NCBI RefSeq assembly: GCF_020360975.1
Contig: NW_025408671.1
Coordinates: 1,550,001 to 1,614,000, forward strand
Direction of reading: 5' to 3'
Origin: Hirsutella rhossiliensis
Taxonomy: Eukaryota > Ascomycota > Sordariomycetes > Hypocreales > Ophiocordycipitaceae
Length of the DNA stretch: 64,000 nucleotides
The notes under the pieces were generated by a model. The model searched no databases. It had not been told where the DNA came from and saw only the letters and a program-made list of their open reading frames with translations. This document shows, one piece after another, positions 11,061 through 20,203 of this stretch. The first letter of the stretch is position 1, and every line of letters begins with the position of its first letter. The position numbers and the translations under genes were made by a program.

Positions 11061-11863
11061 GGCGCAGAGTAAATGGTCTGAATTAGAGCCGGTTAACGAT
11101 CAAGTGAGGTTTTGTTCTCAATATGTCTGAGTGGCCCTAAGACCGGTGAAACTGAATCTTGTAAGAGTCGATACTGGCCTCGGGGTCTTGAAGACGTCCA
11201 GCTCCTCGGTCTGGCAACTACGAAAGTATATAACGACCGCAACAGTTGGGCGCAGCCACTTTCCGCCATGGTCGGAAATGGAATTACGCTCCCTTCCCAC
11301 TAAGAGACTTCGAAACTCTGCAGACGCATGGCAATTCCCTAACCACCATCAGCTCAAATAGAGCGGTAGGAAAAGCCAACAATTTGCTGCCGCTCATAAT
11401 AGAACTGCAGTAATAGGTGCTTTGAAGACAGGTGATGATTACAACGGCAGAAAAGAACCACATCCGCCAATTTATGGCCTGCTTATTTAGGACTTGGTTC
11501 TCTACGTACTTTGCATGCACGAATATCCCCGACTAACCTATAACTATGGCTTCTCTGGATGATAAGCGTATCTAAGATATATTTTAGCAGCTAGAATATC
11601 GTATGTTGATGATATATGACTTACGGTAGCTTCTAATACTATAACACCTCAATGCCCTGCCATCACTATTTACAGGCGCTCACTCACATTAGTAAGTGGG
11701 TGCCAGTGCCCACTGTGCTTGATCAGCGCCAGTGCCAACTAAAGCGGGCCGTCCATCTTCCGTATTCTTCAGGAGGGATAATTAATAAGGAGGTTCGCCT
11801 GCTATAGTGCATACTTACCTACTCGACAAACAATGGCCTTTCCCCCGGATCCTGTCCGACGAC
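11061..11863. other. Intergenic region upstream of kinase
   Basis: About 800 bp with only short overlapping frames on both strands and no recognisable product. It probably contains divergent promoters for the repeat peptide (minus) and the kinase (plus). Confidence 0.35.
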
Positions 11864-13468
11864 ATGTTTGTGCGAAGACGCCTACATTATTTCTCCCCTT
11901 TGTTATCACGACAGCGTACCACCCTTCGACACATTTCGATGTCGCGGTCCGTTGCGGCGTCTGACCGCTCCTCCGACAGCTCCCCCGACCCAACAGTTTG
12001 GCAGCAGCCACGCGAGTTCCCATCCACCGGTTTCGAAATAATAAGCCCAGGCCAAAAGCTTGAAGAGGAGCGACTGCCCTTCTATAGTCGGGATGACTAC
12101 TACCCAGTACGAATTGGGGAAGTCATTCGCGACCGCTACCAGGTCGTTGCAAAGCTCGGGTATGGCATGACTTCGACAGTATGGCTATCTCGTGATCTTC
12201 GGTGCGCCCACCCACAGCTCTCTTTTCTTCCGCTAAGCTGCTGACCTACTCATCATGCCAGAGAGCGCAAATACTTGGTCCTCAAGGTGTACATTAACAC
12301 CCTGAGGCATAATCAAGAGCTCGAAGTTTACCGGCACTTAGCCAGGGCTATTCCCCAGCTTCCGGATGAACCTGGCGTTGAACATGTTCGCCAGGTTGAA
12401 GATTCATTCCAATTACAAGGCCAGAGTGGCAGACACGACGTACTCGTCATGAAGCCACTAGGCATGAGTTTGAGAACCTTTCAAGAGATGCAGAAAAATA
12501 CCATCTTCAAACAAGACCTTGTCTCGGGGGCACTCGACCAGGTACTGCTGGGCTTAAATTTTCTCCACGAGGCCAACGTGGTTCACACTGGTAAGCTTGT
12601 CGTTTCACCACTCAGAATCATACCTAATAAATACAAAGAGCTCTCTAACTGCTGGCAAGATCTCCATTCGGATAACCTACTAATCGCCCTGACGGACGAT
12701 TCAATTCTCGCCAAGGTAGAAGATAACGAAATCAACACACCATCTGCACGAAAGCGAATAGGCGATACGATTATATACGCCTCTCAGTATGTGTTAGGGG
12801 GTGCCGGCCGGCTCACCATAACGGACTTCGGGCAGGCACGTATCGGCGTGAAGCATAGCGGAAACGCGATGCCAGTGCCGTATCGAGCACCCGAAGTTAT
12901 TCTAGGCTTGCCATGGGGTCCTGCTGTGGATACCTGGAGTGTTGGACTTCTGGTATAACCCCCTTTTCTTGCCACAGTTTACCGTTCTATTTGATAATAT
13001 TTTCTCCTATTCGCTAGGCTTGGGATCTCCTCGAAAAAGAAAGCCTCTTTCGAGTGTATGACGGCGAATCCGAAGACCGAAATAACGCCTGCCACCTAGC
13101 AGCCATGACAGCCTTCCTCGGTCCACCACCACCCCAATTTCTACGAAAGAGCCCTGTGACGAGAAAGTATTGGGATGAAGACGGTAGGTATTTGGCAGAA
13201 TGACTACTCGGTAATCGACCCAGAAGTGTCTTGCATTCATCCACCTCGCTCTAACACAACTCAACTCGTTGCAGGACGATGGAACGGCCCAGTCCCCTTA
13301 CCCACCGAGAGAACATTCGAGCGTCTCGTGCGTGCTCTAGACGGCGAAGACAGAGACCTGTTCCTTAACTTCGTCCAGTGTTTTCTGTGGTGGGTCCCAG
13401 AAGAAAGACTTACACCGTTGCAAGGGTACATGCATCCGTGGCTAAGAGGTGGGAAACTACCGGCGTAA
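11864..13468 (+). CDS. SRPK-like serine/threonine protein kinase
   Basis: Five exons: 11864-12201, 12262-12590, 12660-12952, 13018-13183 and 13275-13468, with introns of 60, 69, 65 and 91 nt. The spliced frame is 1,320 nt, 439 residues. It holds a glycine loop (LGYGMTSTVW, about 98-107), an ATP lysine at about 121 (LVLKV), the catalytic loop HTDLHSDNLL (about 221-230; HTD in place of HRD, usual in this fungal SRPK branch), DFG at 278-280 and YRAPE at about 297-301. The DLH-type loop and the long arginine-rich N-terminus place it with the SRPK-like fungal kinases, whose broader family phosphorylates SR splicing factors. The true substrate here is not known. The first 25 residues are basic and hydroxylated and might target mitochondria, though initiation at the downstream ATG (MSRSVAASD) is an alternative. 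Every kinase motif is present, so it looks functional. Confidence 0.88.
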
Positions 13469-13764
13469 CTTGTTGCCAGGCTCCAGTAGAATTTTACCCG
13501 AAGACTCTAAACAGATATGAGATCTCGGGCTGCGTCTTTTATGGAGGGTGTGTAGTTATGAGCTTAAATTGTGGGAGAAGTACACCGTCCTTCAAACAAG
13601 TTACTGCTAGGCTGCTAGCCATGTTTGCTTGTGCAGTCACAAAGAATCCCCTAATCTTCTGATGGGCATTGTGCCCAGATTTTATCAATTCACTGGAAAA
13701 GGTGTTCGTGTTTGCTGGTGCAACTGTTAGGTGATGGAATGGCAATGCCCATTGGTTGTTCTGT

Positions 13765-14013
13765 ATGACGCAGCCTTTCACCCGTCAATGGGCAATCGTC
13801 TGTCGTGGGACGTCTGTCTCCGGATCGGCGGATTCCGAGGATTGGAGTTATGTCGCCAAGTTTTCGTGGACGCCCAACAGGCGAAAGTCAGAGTCAGACC
13901 TCCTCAGATTGGCCCGTCAGAGAGGAGTCGAGGGCATTGCCAGGTTGATCGGTTTTTTTTTAGACAAAGAGGCCGACAGTATGCGTACGACAAAGGGGAA
14001 CGAAGTTGACTAA
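13765..14013 (+). pseudogene. FunK1 kinase fragment
   Basis: An 82-residue frame from an ATG at 13765 contains VAKFSWTPNRRKSESDLLRL followed by ARQRGVEGIARLIG. This resembles the N-lobe of FunK1 kinases (the fungal-specific kinase family), which have a VVKFSW strand followed by an arginine-rich helix and a RGVxGVAxL stretch. No catalytic loop or DFG follows before the stop, and FunK1 proteins are usually 600 residues or more. The fragment is therefore a truncated relic. It lies between the SRPK-like kinase and the Gypsy insertion. Confidence 0.6.
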
Positions 14014-14235
14014 AGCGTCAATTGACCACACCTAAGAACGTTTGGTCTAGCAATCAAATAACCAACCAAGGGCTAACCCCTTGACAGTCCGAGACATTTC
14101 AAGTTTATAAAAAAAAGTTACTAGCTTCTTTTAGCTAATAAGCCTATAGTAAAAAAGACTTTTTATATATTGATAGGCCTATAACTTTGGCGTATAAAGC
14201 CTCATAAACTAAGTCCTTGAGATAATTATATGGGA
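14014..14235. other. AT-rich flank of Gypsy insertion
   Basis: Short TpA-rich stretch (TTTATATATTG, CTAATAAGCCTATAG) with few CpA/TpG, possibly an older RIP-affected relic into which the Gypsy element inserted. No gene seen. Confidence 0.35.
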
Positions 14236-14240
14236 CTTAT
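14236..14240. repeat. Target-site duplication of Gypsy element (CTTAT)
   Basis: CTTAT precedes the left LTR and recurs at 19659-19663 directly after the right LTR. Confidence 0.9.
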
Positions 14241-14473
14241 TGTGAAAGGCTGGCCCGGAGTTTATTCAACAAGCAGGTGCCTAGGTGTTGTCTATCTAGA
14301 GCTAAGGAGGAAAAGAAGCTGAACTCGAGGCGTAGCCTCGAGTGCGAGCTTATATTGCCCTTCTCGGAATGTTCTCGCAGCTTCTGGGTCCGCGGGCGGC
14401 CGGTGTTGCCACCGGAGCACGACCCACCGGACCCGGTACAACCGGGTCCACCAGCCGGGCACAGCCCGTGACA
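14241..14473 (-). repeat. 3' LTR of Gypsy element
   Basis: 233 bp; on the plus strand it begins TGTGAAAGG and ends CCGTGACA. In element sense it carries a TATA-like ATATAAG, a perfect hairpin (ACTCGAGGC-TAC-GCCTCGAGT), the 11-mer AGCTCTAGATA and an AATAAA polyadenylation signal. Confidence 0.93.
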
Positions 14474-14488
14474 TTACCCCCCTTGTCC
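14474..14488 (-). other. Polypurine tract of Gypsy element
   Basis: In element sense GGACAAGGGGGGTAA directly precedes the 3' LTR, a normal polypurine tract for plus-strand priming. Confidence 0.7.
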
Positions 14489-15071
14489 CCTCCGACCAGG
14501 TCGGCGTCTGCGGGGTTCTTGCGTTCCTGCCAGCGTCTCGTACCTCTCCCTAGGGCCATCATTGGTCTTGATTGGCCCGTACTTGTCCTCGAATGCCTTC
14601 ATCGCAATTGTTCCTTGCAACCACTCAACTGGCTCCCAAGTCGGCTCTGCGTAGCCCGTCCATCGCACTAGTGCTTGCCTGAATTCCCCTCGTCCGCGCT
14701 TCTTCCATCTCGCGCAGAGGATCTCGTCGACATCCCACAGATCCGTGCCGGACTCATCTTGTACCGGTGGTGGCTGTGCGTCATCTACCTTTGGCCAGGA
14801 GCCGGATCTTGATGCGCCCGCCGCAAAGGTCAACATGAAATCGCGGGTAAATTGAGCCACGAACATCGAGCTCAACAACGTGCGAACTAATTACCTTCGT
14901 GACTGTGTACTTGTGATGCAGCCAGTCGAGCTTCTTGCACGGTCGTGGCGATCTGTAGTTTGCCATCGAGAGCCACACCTTGTCACCAACTTCAAATCGC
15001 TCCGCAGGCTGTCGCTTTGCGTTGGCAGCCTCTTCTTGTTGTTGCTGTGAGGAGGCCATCACTGCTTGCAT
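14474..15071 (-). pseudogene. Gypsy integrase C-terminus and chromodomain
   Basis: Two overlapping minus-strand frames (15071-14781 and 14878-14474). The first has FEVGDKVWLSMANYRS, the GPY/F-like C-terminal integrase module that ends in YTVTKVISSHVVEL. The second contains a chromodomain: WDVDEILCARWKKRG, then QALVRWTGYAEPTWEPVEWL with the aromatic cage candidates W, Y and W. In chromoviruses this domain steers integration to heterochromatin marked by H3K9 methylation. A frame change separates the two parts near 14800-14870. Confidence 0.85.
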
Positions 15072-16202
15072 GTACTCATTGACCTCCTGCAGGCGACTGA
15101 GTAGGCTATCAGCTCTGCTTTCCTCTCTATGCCTCGGTGGCTCTTCCGATTCCTCGACGCTGATGGGATCGACGTGGTAACCATGCTCAGCGAAAAGGGG
15201 CTGATCTTGGTCGCTGCGGATTCACGATTGTTGAGTGCCAGCTGCGCGGCAGGGAGCAGTTCTCCCCAGTCGTCCTGCACGTACGACACGTAGGCTCTCA
15301 GGTAGGCCTCGATCTCCTGGTTCATTCTCTCTGGCCCTCCGTCCGTCTGAGGATGATAGGCCGTGCTCAATTTCTGCGTGACACCTGCAAGACGGCAGAA
15401 CCTCTTCCAGAACCTACTTAGCCAGTTGCTCCCGCGGTCGCTGACGATGGACCGTGGCATTCCGTGAAATCGGTAATGACACTGGAGAAAACGGTTTGCA
15501 CACGGCTCAGCTTCCATGTTGTCCATCACCTCGAGGGTCACAGCCTTTGTCAGTCTGTCCACAATCACCCACAGGTACCTTGCCTTGCTCAGTCCAGTAG
15601 GCGGCAGATCTGTGATGAAGTCCATGGACAAATGGCTTCGGGGTCGATCTGGAATCGGCAGAGGCTTGAAATCCCCTTCGACTGGCGCCAGATGTGTGCT
15701 CTGCCGCAGGTGTCGCAATTGGCTACGTACCGGCGAACCAGCTGGGACTGCCCAGGCCAGTAGAATCGCCGAGCCACAATAGCCAGCGTACCTTCCTGCC
15801 GGGATGACCGGTCGCAACAGAGTCATGCGACTGCTGCACAATGCGGGTTCTCAACTGGTCTTTCTCAGCTTCCTCCTGGTTACCCTCCTCTCCGGATCCA
15901 CCCGGCACCCGAATACGGTCTCTGAATGTCAGCCTTTTGCCTGCGTCGATCGCACATTCTGAAATCTGGATCTTCAGGCCCAGCGAGGGCGGGAAGGCAC
16001 GCTCGCGATCGCGGACTGCCTTATAGGCTGCCCGGAATATCGAGTCCTTCGCCACCGTTTCGTCCCAGAGTTGCTGCAGGTCCGCTACCTCGAAGACCTT
16101 CATCTTCGGCAGGGTGGATGCCTCTGAACAGTCAGAACTCATCGCGTTGATACATGCTCTTGTCGATGATGGAATGGCACTATCCGGTATCAACTGTATC
16201 AT
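15059..16202 (-). pseudogene. Gypsy integrase
   Basis: Frames 16202-15723 and 15841-15059. The zinc-binding region (QQSHDSVATGHPGR, then ANCDTCGRAH in a third frame near 15700) precedes the catalytic core, which shows the D,D35E residues: SMDFITDLPPTG, IVSDRGSNWLSRFWKRF and AYHPQTDGGPERMNQEIEAY. The region is broken by frame changes near 15800 and 15700 but the residues themselves are intact. Confidence 0.88.
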
Positions 16203-17626
16203 TCTTCCTTGTTCCCGCTCGTCGTCAATGCCCTGTGGCTTGTCTTGTTCACGGCGGACAACGCATCAGGCACGACAGCCTCGCTTCCCGGTCGATACTC
16301 GAGCTTGAAGTCGAACTGGGACAATTCGGCTGCCCAACGGCTCTGCCGTTCCGTGAGCTTCTGGCGTGTCATGAAATACTCCAGGTTGCGGTGATCGGTA
16401 AGGATTGTAAATGGGCCGCAGCTCCTAAGTTCGGCGTTCCAGTTGTCGAGACATCTCATGATGGCAAGCATCTCCTTGTCGTGAATGGGATAGTTGTACT
16501 CCGCTGGCGAAAGTCGCTTCGAGAAGAAGGCGCATGCGTGTCGACGTCCATCTGGGCCTTCCTGCGACAGGACGCCTCCCAATGCGTAGCCTGAGCAATC
16601 CGTCTCCAAAAAGGTCGGGAGGCTCGGGTCCCACTGCTTGAGCACCGGTGACTCGCAAAATCGTCGCTTCAGCTCCTGAAACGCCTCGTTCTCCGCTCGT
16701 CCCCAATGAAAGGCAGTTCCTTTCTTAAGCAGGGCATCCAGAGACTGCGTGATCTTGGCATAGTCGGGGATGAAGATCCGGTAATAGTTGGCGAAGCCCA
16801 GAAAGCTTCTGACACCCTTCACCGTGGTCGGGGCCTCCCATTCGCGGATGGCGCGCTGCTTTTCGGGGTCGCAGGCGATTCCTTTCCTGCGTTGACGATG
16901 AACCCAAGGTATTTGACCTCTTGTACCGAAAACTCGCACTTCGCTGGGTCTAGGTGCAGCCCAGCGTCGGCGAGTGCTTGGAGAACTCGTCGCACCTTAG
17001 CCTCATGATCCGCCTTCGAACCGCTCGAGTAGATCAGTACATCATCCAGGTACGCTGTGACAAAGTCGTCCAGCCATTCGCGCAATACACTGTTCATGTA
17101 TCGTTGGAATGATGCCGGGGCGCCGCTCAGGCCGAAAGGGCACACGAGCCACTCGTAGAGCCCAAACCTCGTGCGAAATGCAGTCTTTCCCTCATGTCCC
17201 GGAGCCATGCGGATCTTATGGAAAGCGGCCACCACGTCCAACTTGGTGAACCACTTAGCCTTGGCCAGATTCTGCAGGGTCTCCGCGATGAGGGCAGTGG
17301 GTATCGGTCGCGCTTGGTGATTGCATTCAGCGCTCGGTAGTCGCAACAAAATCGCAGCCCTCCATTCGGCTTCCGCACGAACAGCACCGGCGCGGCAGCC
17401 GCTGAGCTACTCGCTCGGATGAATCCTCTGTCCAGCAGGTCTTTCAGGGTCTTTCGCAAGACCAACAGCTCTTCTCGTGACATGTTGTAGAGTGGGCCCC
17501 ACGGAAGGGTGGCTCGTTGCCGTTCTTGTCAGGCTGCAGGTTGACTTCATGATCCACACCCGGTCGATGTGGCGGCAGCTTCATTGCCTCTTCTGGTGAG
17601 AATAGGTCGCGGAATTCTTTCAGCAC
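16199..17626 (-). pseudogene. Gypsy reverse transcriptase and RNase H
   Basis: Frames 17626-17444, 17483-17127, 17349-16819 and 16939-16199 together encode the whole RT and RNase H. Landmarks are [48 protein letters not shown] and the catalytic AYLDDVLIYS, then FLGFANYYRIFI and the RNase H segments LETDCSGYALGGVLSQ and HDKEMLAIMRCLDNW. All catalytic aspartates are present. Four frames are needed, so as written the protein could not be made. Confidence 0.92.
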
Positions 17627-17947
17627 TTCTGCCGGGACCTTCTCGCTCGGATCGACTGGCGGCTTCGGCTGAAGCGCCCTCTATATCCGACAAACTGATT
17701 GCATGAATCGAGATCGCGTTGCACTTCTTGCGTCTCTTTGCGCGTCGACACTCCGCCGTGAATACGGCTGCCGACACGAGTCTTGCGCTTCGAATCGCGC
17801 GTATCTTGGCGGGCTCTTCCTGCCCAATGAGGCGTATCGTCACACCTGCCCTCCCATGGTACATTCGCTGCTTGGCAGCATCGTACACGACGTGATTTCT
17901 CTCCATCCAAGGCCGGCCGAGGAACATGTCCTGGCCCAGGCTTGGGA

Positions 17948-19375
17948 TCACGTATGCAAAGACACGTTCGTCAAATCCAGCTGTCTCGACCACAACAGCC
18001 ACGACCCTGGGGATATGACACTCTTCGCTGACTCTGAGAATCCCCCAATTTCTCGTGGTTTCGAGTCGACGAAGGGTATCCGCAGCTTCCGAACAAGGGC
18101 TTCGTCGATCACGGCATAGCAGTCACATCCACAGTCGACAAGGGCGCGTATTCGATAGCCTCGGTTTACCCGCGCGTTGACTAATACAGTCCGACTATTC
18201 ATTCGTGGCTTGAACGCTTCCCAGTCCCGGATGTCTGCCTTTGCAGGCCCCGGCGCCCGCTTTCGCCCGGGGCTAGTCTTTTCCGCCGACTCGTCCTCAC
18301 TGGATGCTGCGGTTGATTCCGAATCATCTGCGGCATCGGGCTTCTTCATGCGCGCAGCTTTAGGTCGCTGTTGCTTCCCTTCGCCAGGAAAGACCACCTG
18401 GGCTGGGCAGTCCACGATAAGATGATCCGTCCGACCACAGCGATAGCAGCGGCGCTCATCCTTCGGCTTCTTATCGACATGTCGACGACCCTTCGACTCG
18501 TGGCCAATACGGTTGATGTCCGTCATCTTAACATCTCCGTCAGGGTCCTCCGGTTCCTCCTTGGGTCGTTGCCTTGGTAGCTGTTGAGGCGTCCGCTCAG
18601 TCGACGTCGGCTGCCTACCGGGTTTCAGTCTCTCCAATCTGCCCGCAATTTCCTGAACTCTCGCAAGCCATCCCTGGTAGTCGTCGGGTAGGACGGCTGT
18701 GACCAAACTCTCTTGGAGGCGTGCATTTATTGCGTTCTCTAGAAATACGATCTTTGCACTGTCCGGCCAGTCTGCTCCCCCGGCTTCAGCTAATGCCTGT
18801 TCGAATCGGGGAAGGAAGGACGCGAGAGGTTGGTCTTCGCGCTGCCGCATAGTTCTCAGCGTGGCAGCAGCGCGGGATTGGATGTTGCTGTCCTGGTAGG
18901 TTCGGTCGAGGTATCGCATGAACTCTTGGGGTCGTAGCTACCCCAGGGCCTCCGCGGCGTAAAGGTAGCGACCACTTGCTGTGGTCGCTCGTCCAAACAT
19001 GAGTTGATGAGGTACCAAAGTTCGCGATTTCCACTGTAGTAGTGTGCATCAAGGTCCAGCTTGTCTCGCATCTGCCTGGCCCAGGCGGAGTAGCTCTTCC
19101 GTGAGCCGTCATACTTGGGTGGGTTGGGCAACGGTTTCCGCATTCCAGTACCGCAGGTTTTGGGAGGGCGTGCCCAAGCCAGGCGTGCTCTCGCCCAATC
19201 CTCGTGCCACTGGCGGCGATTGCAAGTCGGCGCTCTGCGGCTGCGCTCGCCCGAGTTGCTCCATCAGCAAGGAAAGTTGGTCCTGTAGAGGGCTGAGAGT
19301 CGCATTGACCGCTTCTTGAATGCGTTGGTCAATCCATTGCTGCTGGAGACTTGGGCTCTCACTCTGCTGGTCCAT
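17948..19375 (-). pseudogene. Gypsy gag and protease
   Basis: Gag begins at the ATG at 19375 (MDQQSESPSLQQQWIDQ) and runs through three frames (19375-19109, 19143-18856, 18919-17948). The second carries NPPKYDGSRKSYSAWARQ, typical of gag. The third has a CCHC knuckle, CYRCGRTDHLIVDC, followed by an acidic linker and the protease start IRALVDCGCDCYAVID (D-C-G in place of the usual D-S/T-G). The end of the protease (MFLGRPWMERN) is in a further frame, 18002-17547. Confidence 0.87.
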
Positions 19376-19412
19376 CCTGACGAGCAGTCTGCAGCTTGCG
19401 GTATTTAGAAGG

Positions 19413-19423
19413 AGCTCTAGATA
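19413..19423 (-). other. Self-complementary primer site (Tf1 type)
   Basis: Directly after the 5' LTR (element sense) lies TATCTAGAGCT. It is the exact reverse complement of AGCTCTAGATA, which occurs inside each LTR (14293-14303 and 19476-19486 on the plus strand). That LTR copy lies about 50 nt downstream of the ATATAAG box, where transcription should begin. In Tf1 and related chromoviruses the first 11 nt of the transcript fold back to prime at such a site, so no tRNA is needed. Confidence 0.7.
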
Positions 19424-19658
19424 TGTGAAAGGCTGGCCCGGAGTTTATTCAACAAGCAGGTGCCTAGGTGTTGTCTATCTAGAGCTAAGGAGGAAAGAAG
19501 CTGAACTCGAGGCGTAGCCTCGAGTGCGAGCTTATATTGCCCTTCTCGGAATGTTCTCGCAGCTTCTGGGTCCGCGGAGCGGGGCCGGTGTTGCCACCGG
19601 AGCACGACCCACCGGACCCGGTACAACCGGGTCCACCAGCCGGGCACAGCCCGTGACA
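19424..19658 (-). repeat. 5' LTR of Gypsy element
   Basis: 235 bp. Compared with the left LTR there is one A fewer in an A4 run, one extra A and two extra G near 19576-19584, and no base substitution. It is followed by CTTAT (19659-19663). Confidence 0.93.
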
Positions 19659-20203
19659 CTTATCAGTACCAGCGGACTACCACAGCAGGCAATCCGCCAG
19701 GGCAAGCTTTATCGTTCACTGGGTATCCGGCTGCTACAATCTCTCGATCGCTCCAGTAGCCATAGAAGGCAACAGTGGCTGTCAAGAGCAAGCCACTCGC
19801 TCATACTGAGGTCAACAATATCACTGCCAAGCAGGCTTCAGCCAGTAAGATCGTCAGCTCACCTTCCGCCTGCGCTGGAGATGCTAGGTAATCTCCCTGC
19901 CGTCCGTTTACCGTGACACCAGTCAATTACCAATGGCTATCATACGTAGTACGATATCGTCTGGCTCTTGTATCAGATGTACTCTATTCCTGCCAAGAAA
20001 ACCACGTCAACAACTGAATACGTAGTGTAACACGATGAAGTGTCACGCATTTAGATCCCGATAGCTACGTACCCTGCCTCAATAGCGTCTATCCGGGAGG
20101 AATACAACGTGACGGAAGCGGGTTTAAAAGCTCCGTCCCCCTCAGAAATAAAGTCCTCTGACAATAGGAAGACAAGTTCAGCCTTTTTACTCTTTGATGA
20201 AAG
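19659..20203. other. Region between Gypsy element and alkylsulfatase gene
   Basis: Begins with the right CTTAT duplication (19659-19663). The remainder shows no supportable gene and should hold the promoter and leader of the gene starting at 20204. I see no clear TATA box. Confidence 0.35.

Larger units (their letters stand above)
14241..19658 (-). mobile_element. Ty3/Gypsy chromovirus LTR retrotransposon
   Basis: 5,418-bp element read on the minus strand, with LTRs of 233 and 235 bp and a perfect CTTAT duplication. Domain order is gag with a CCHC knuckle, protease, reverse transcriptase, RNase H, integrase and a C-terminal chromodomain, which is the chromovirus layout. The LTRs differ only by small indels and show no substitution, so insertion was recent. 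There is no RIP signature. The reading frame nevertheless changes about eight to ten times with hardly any in-frame stop. Confidence 0.95.
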
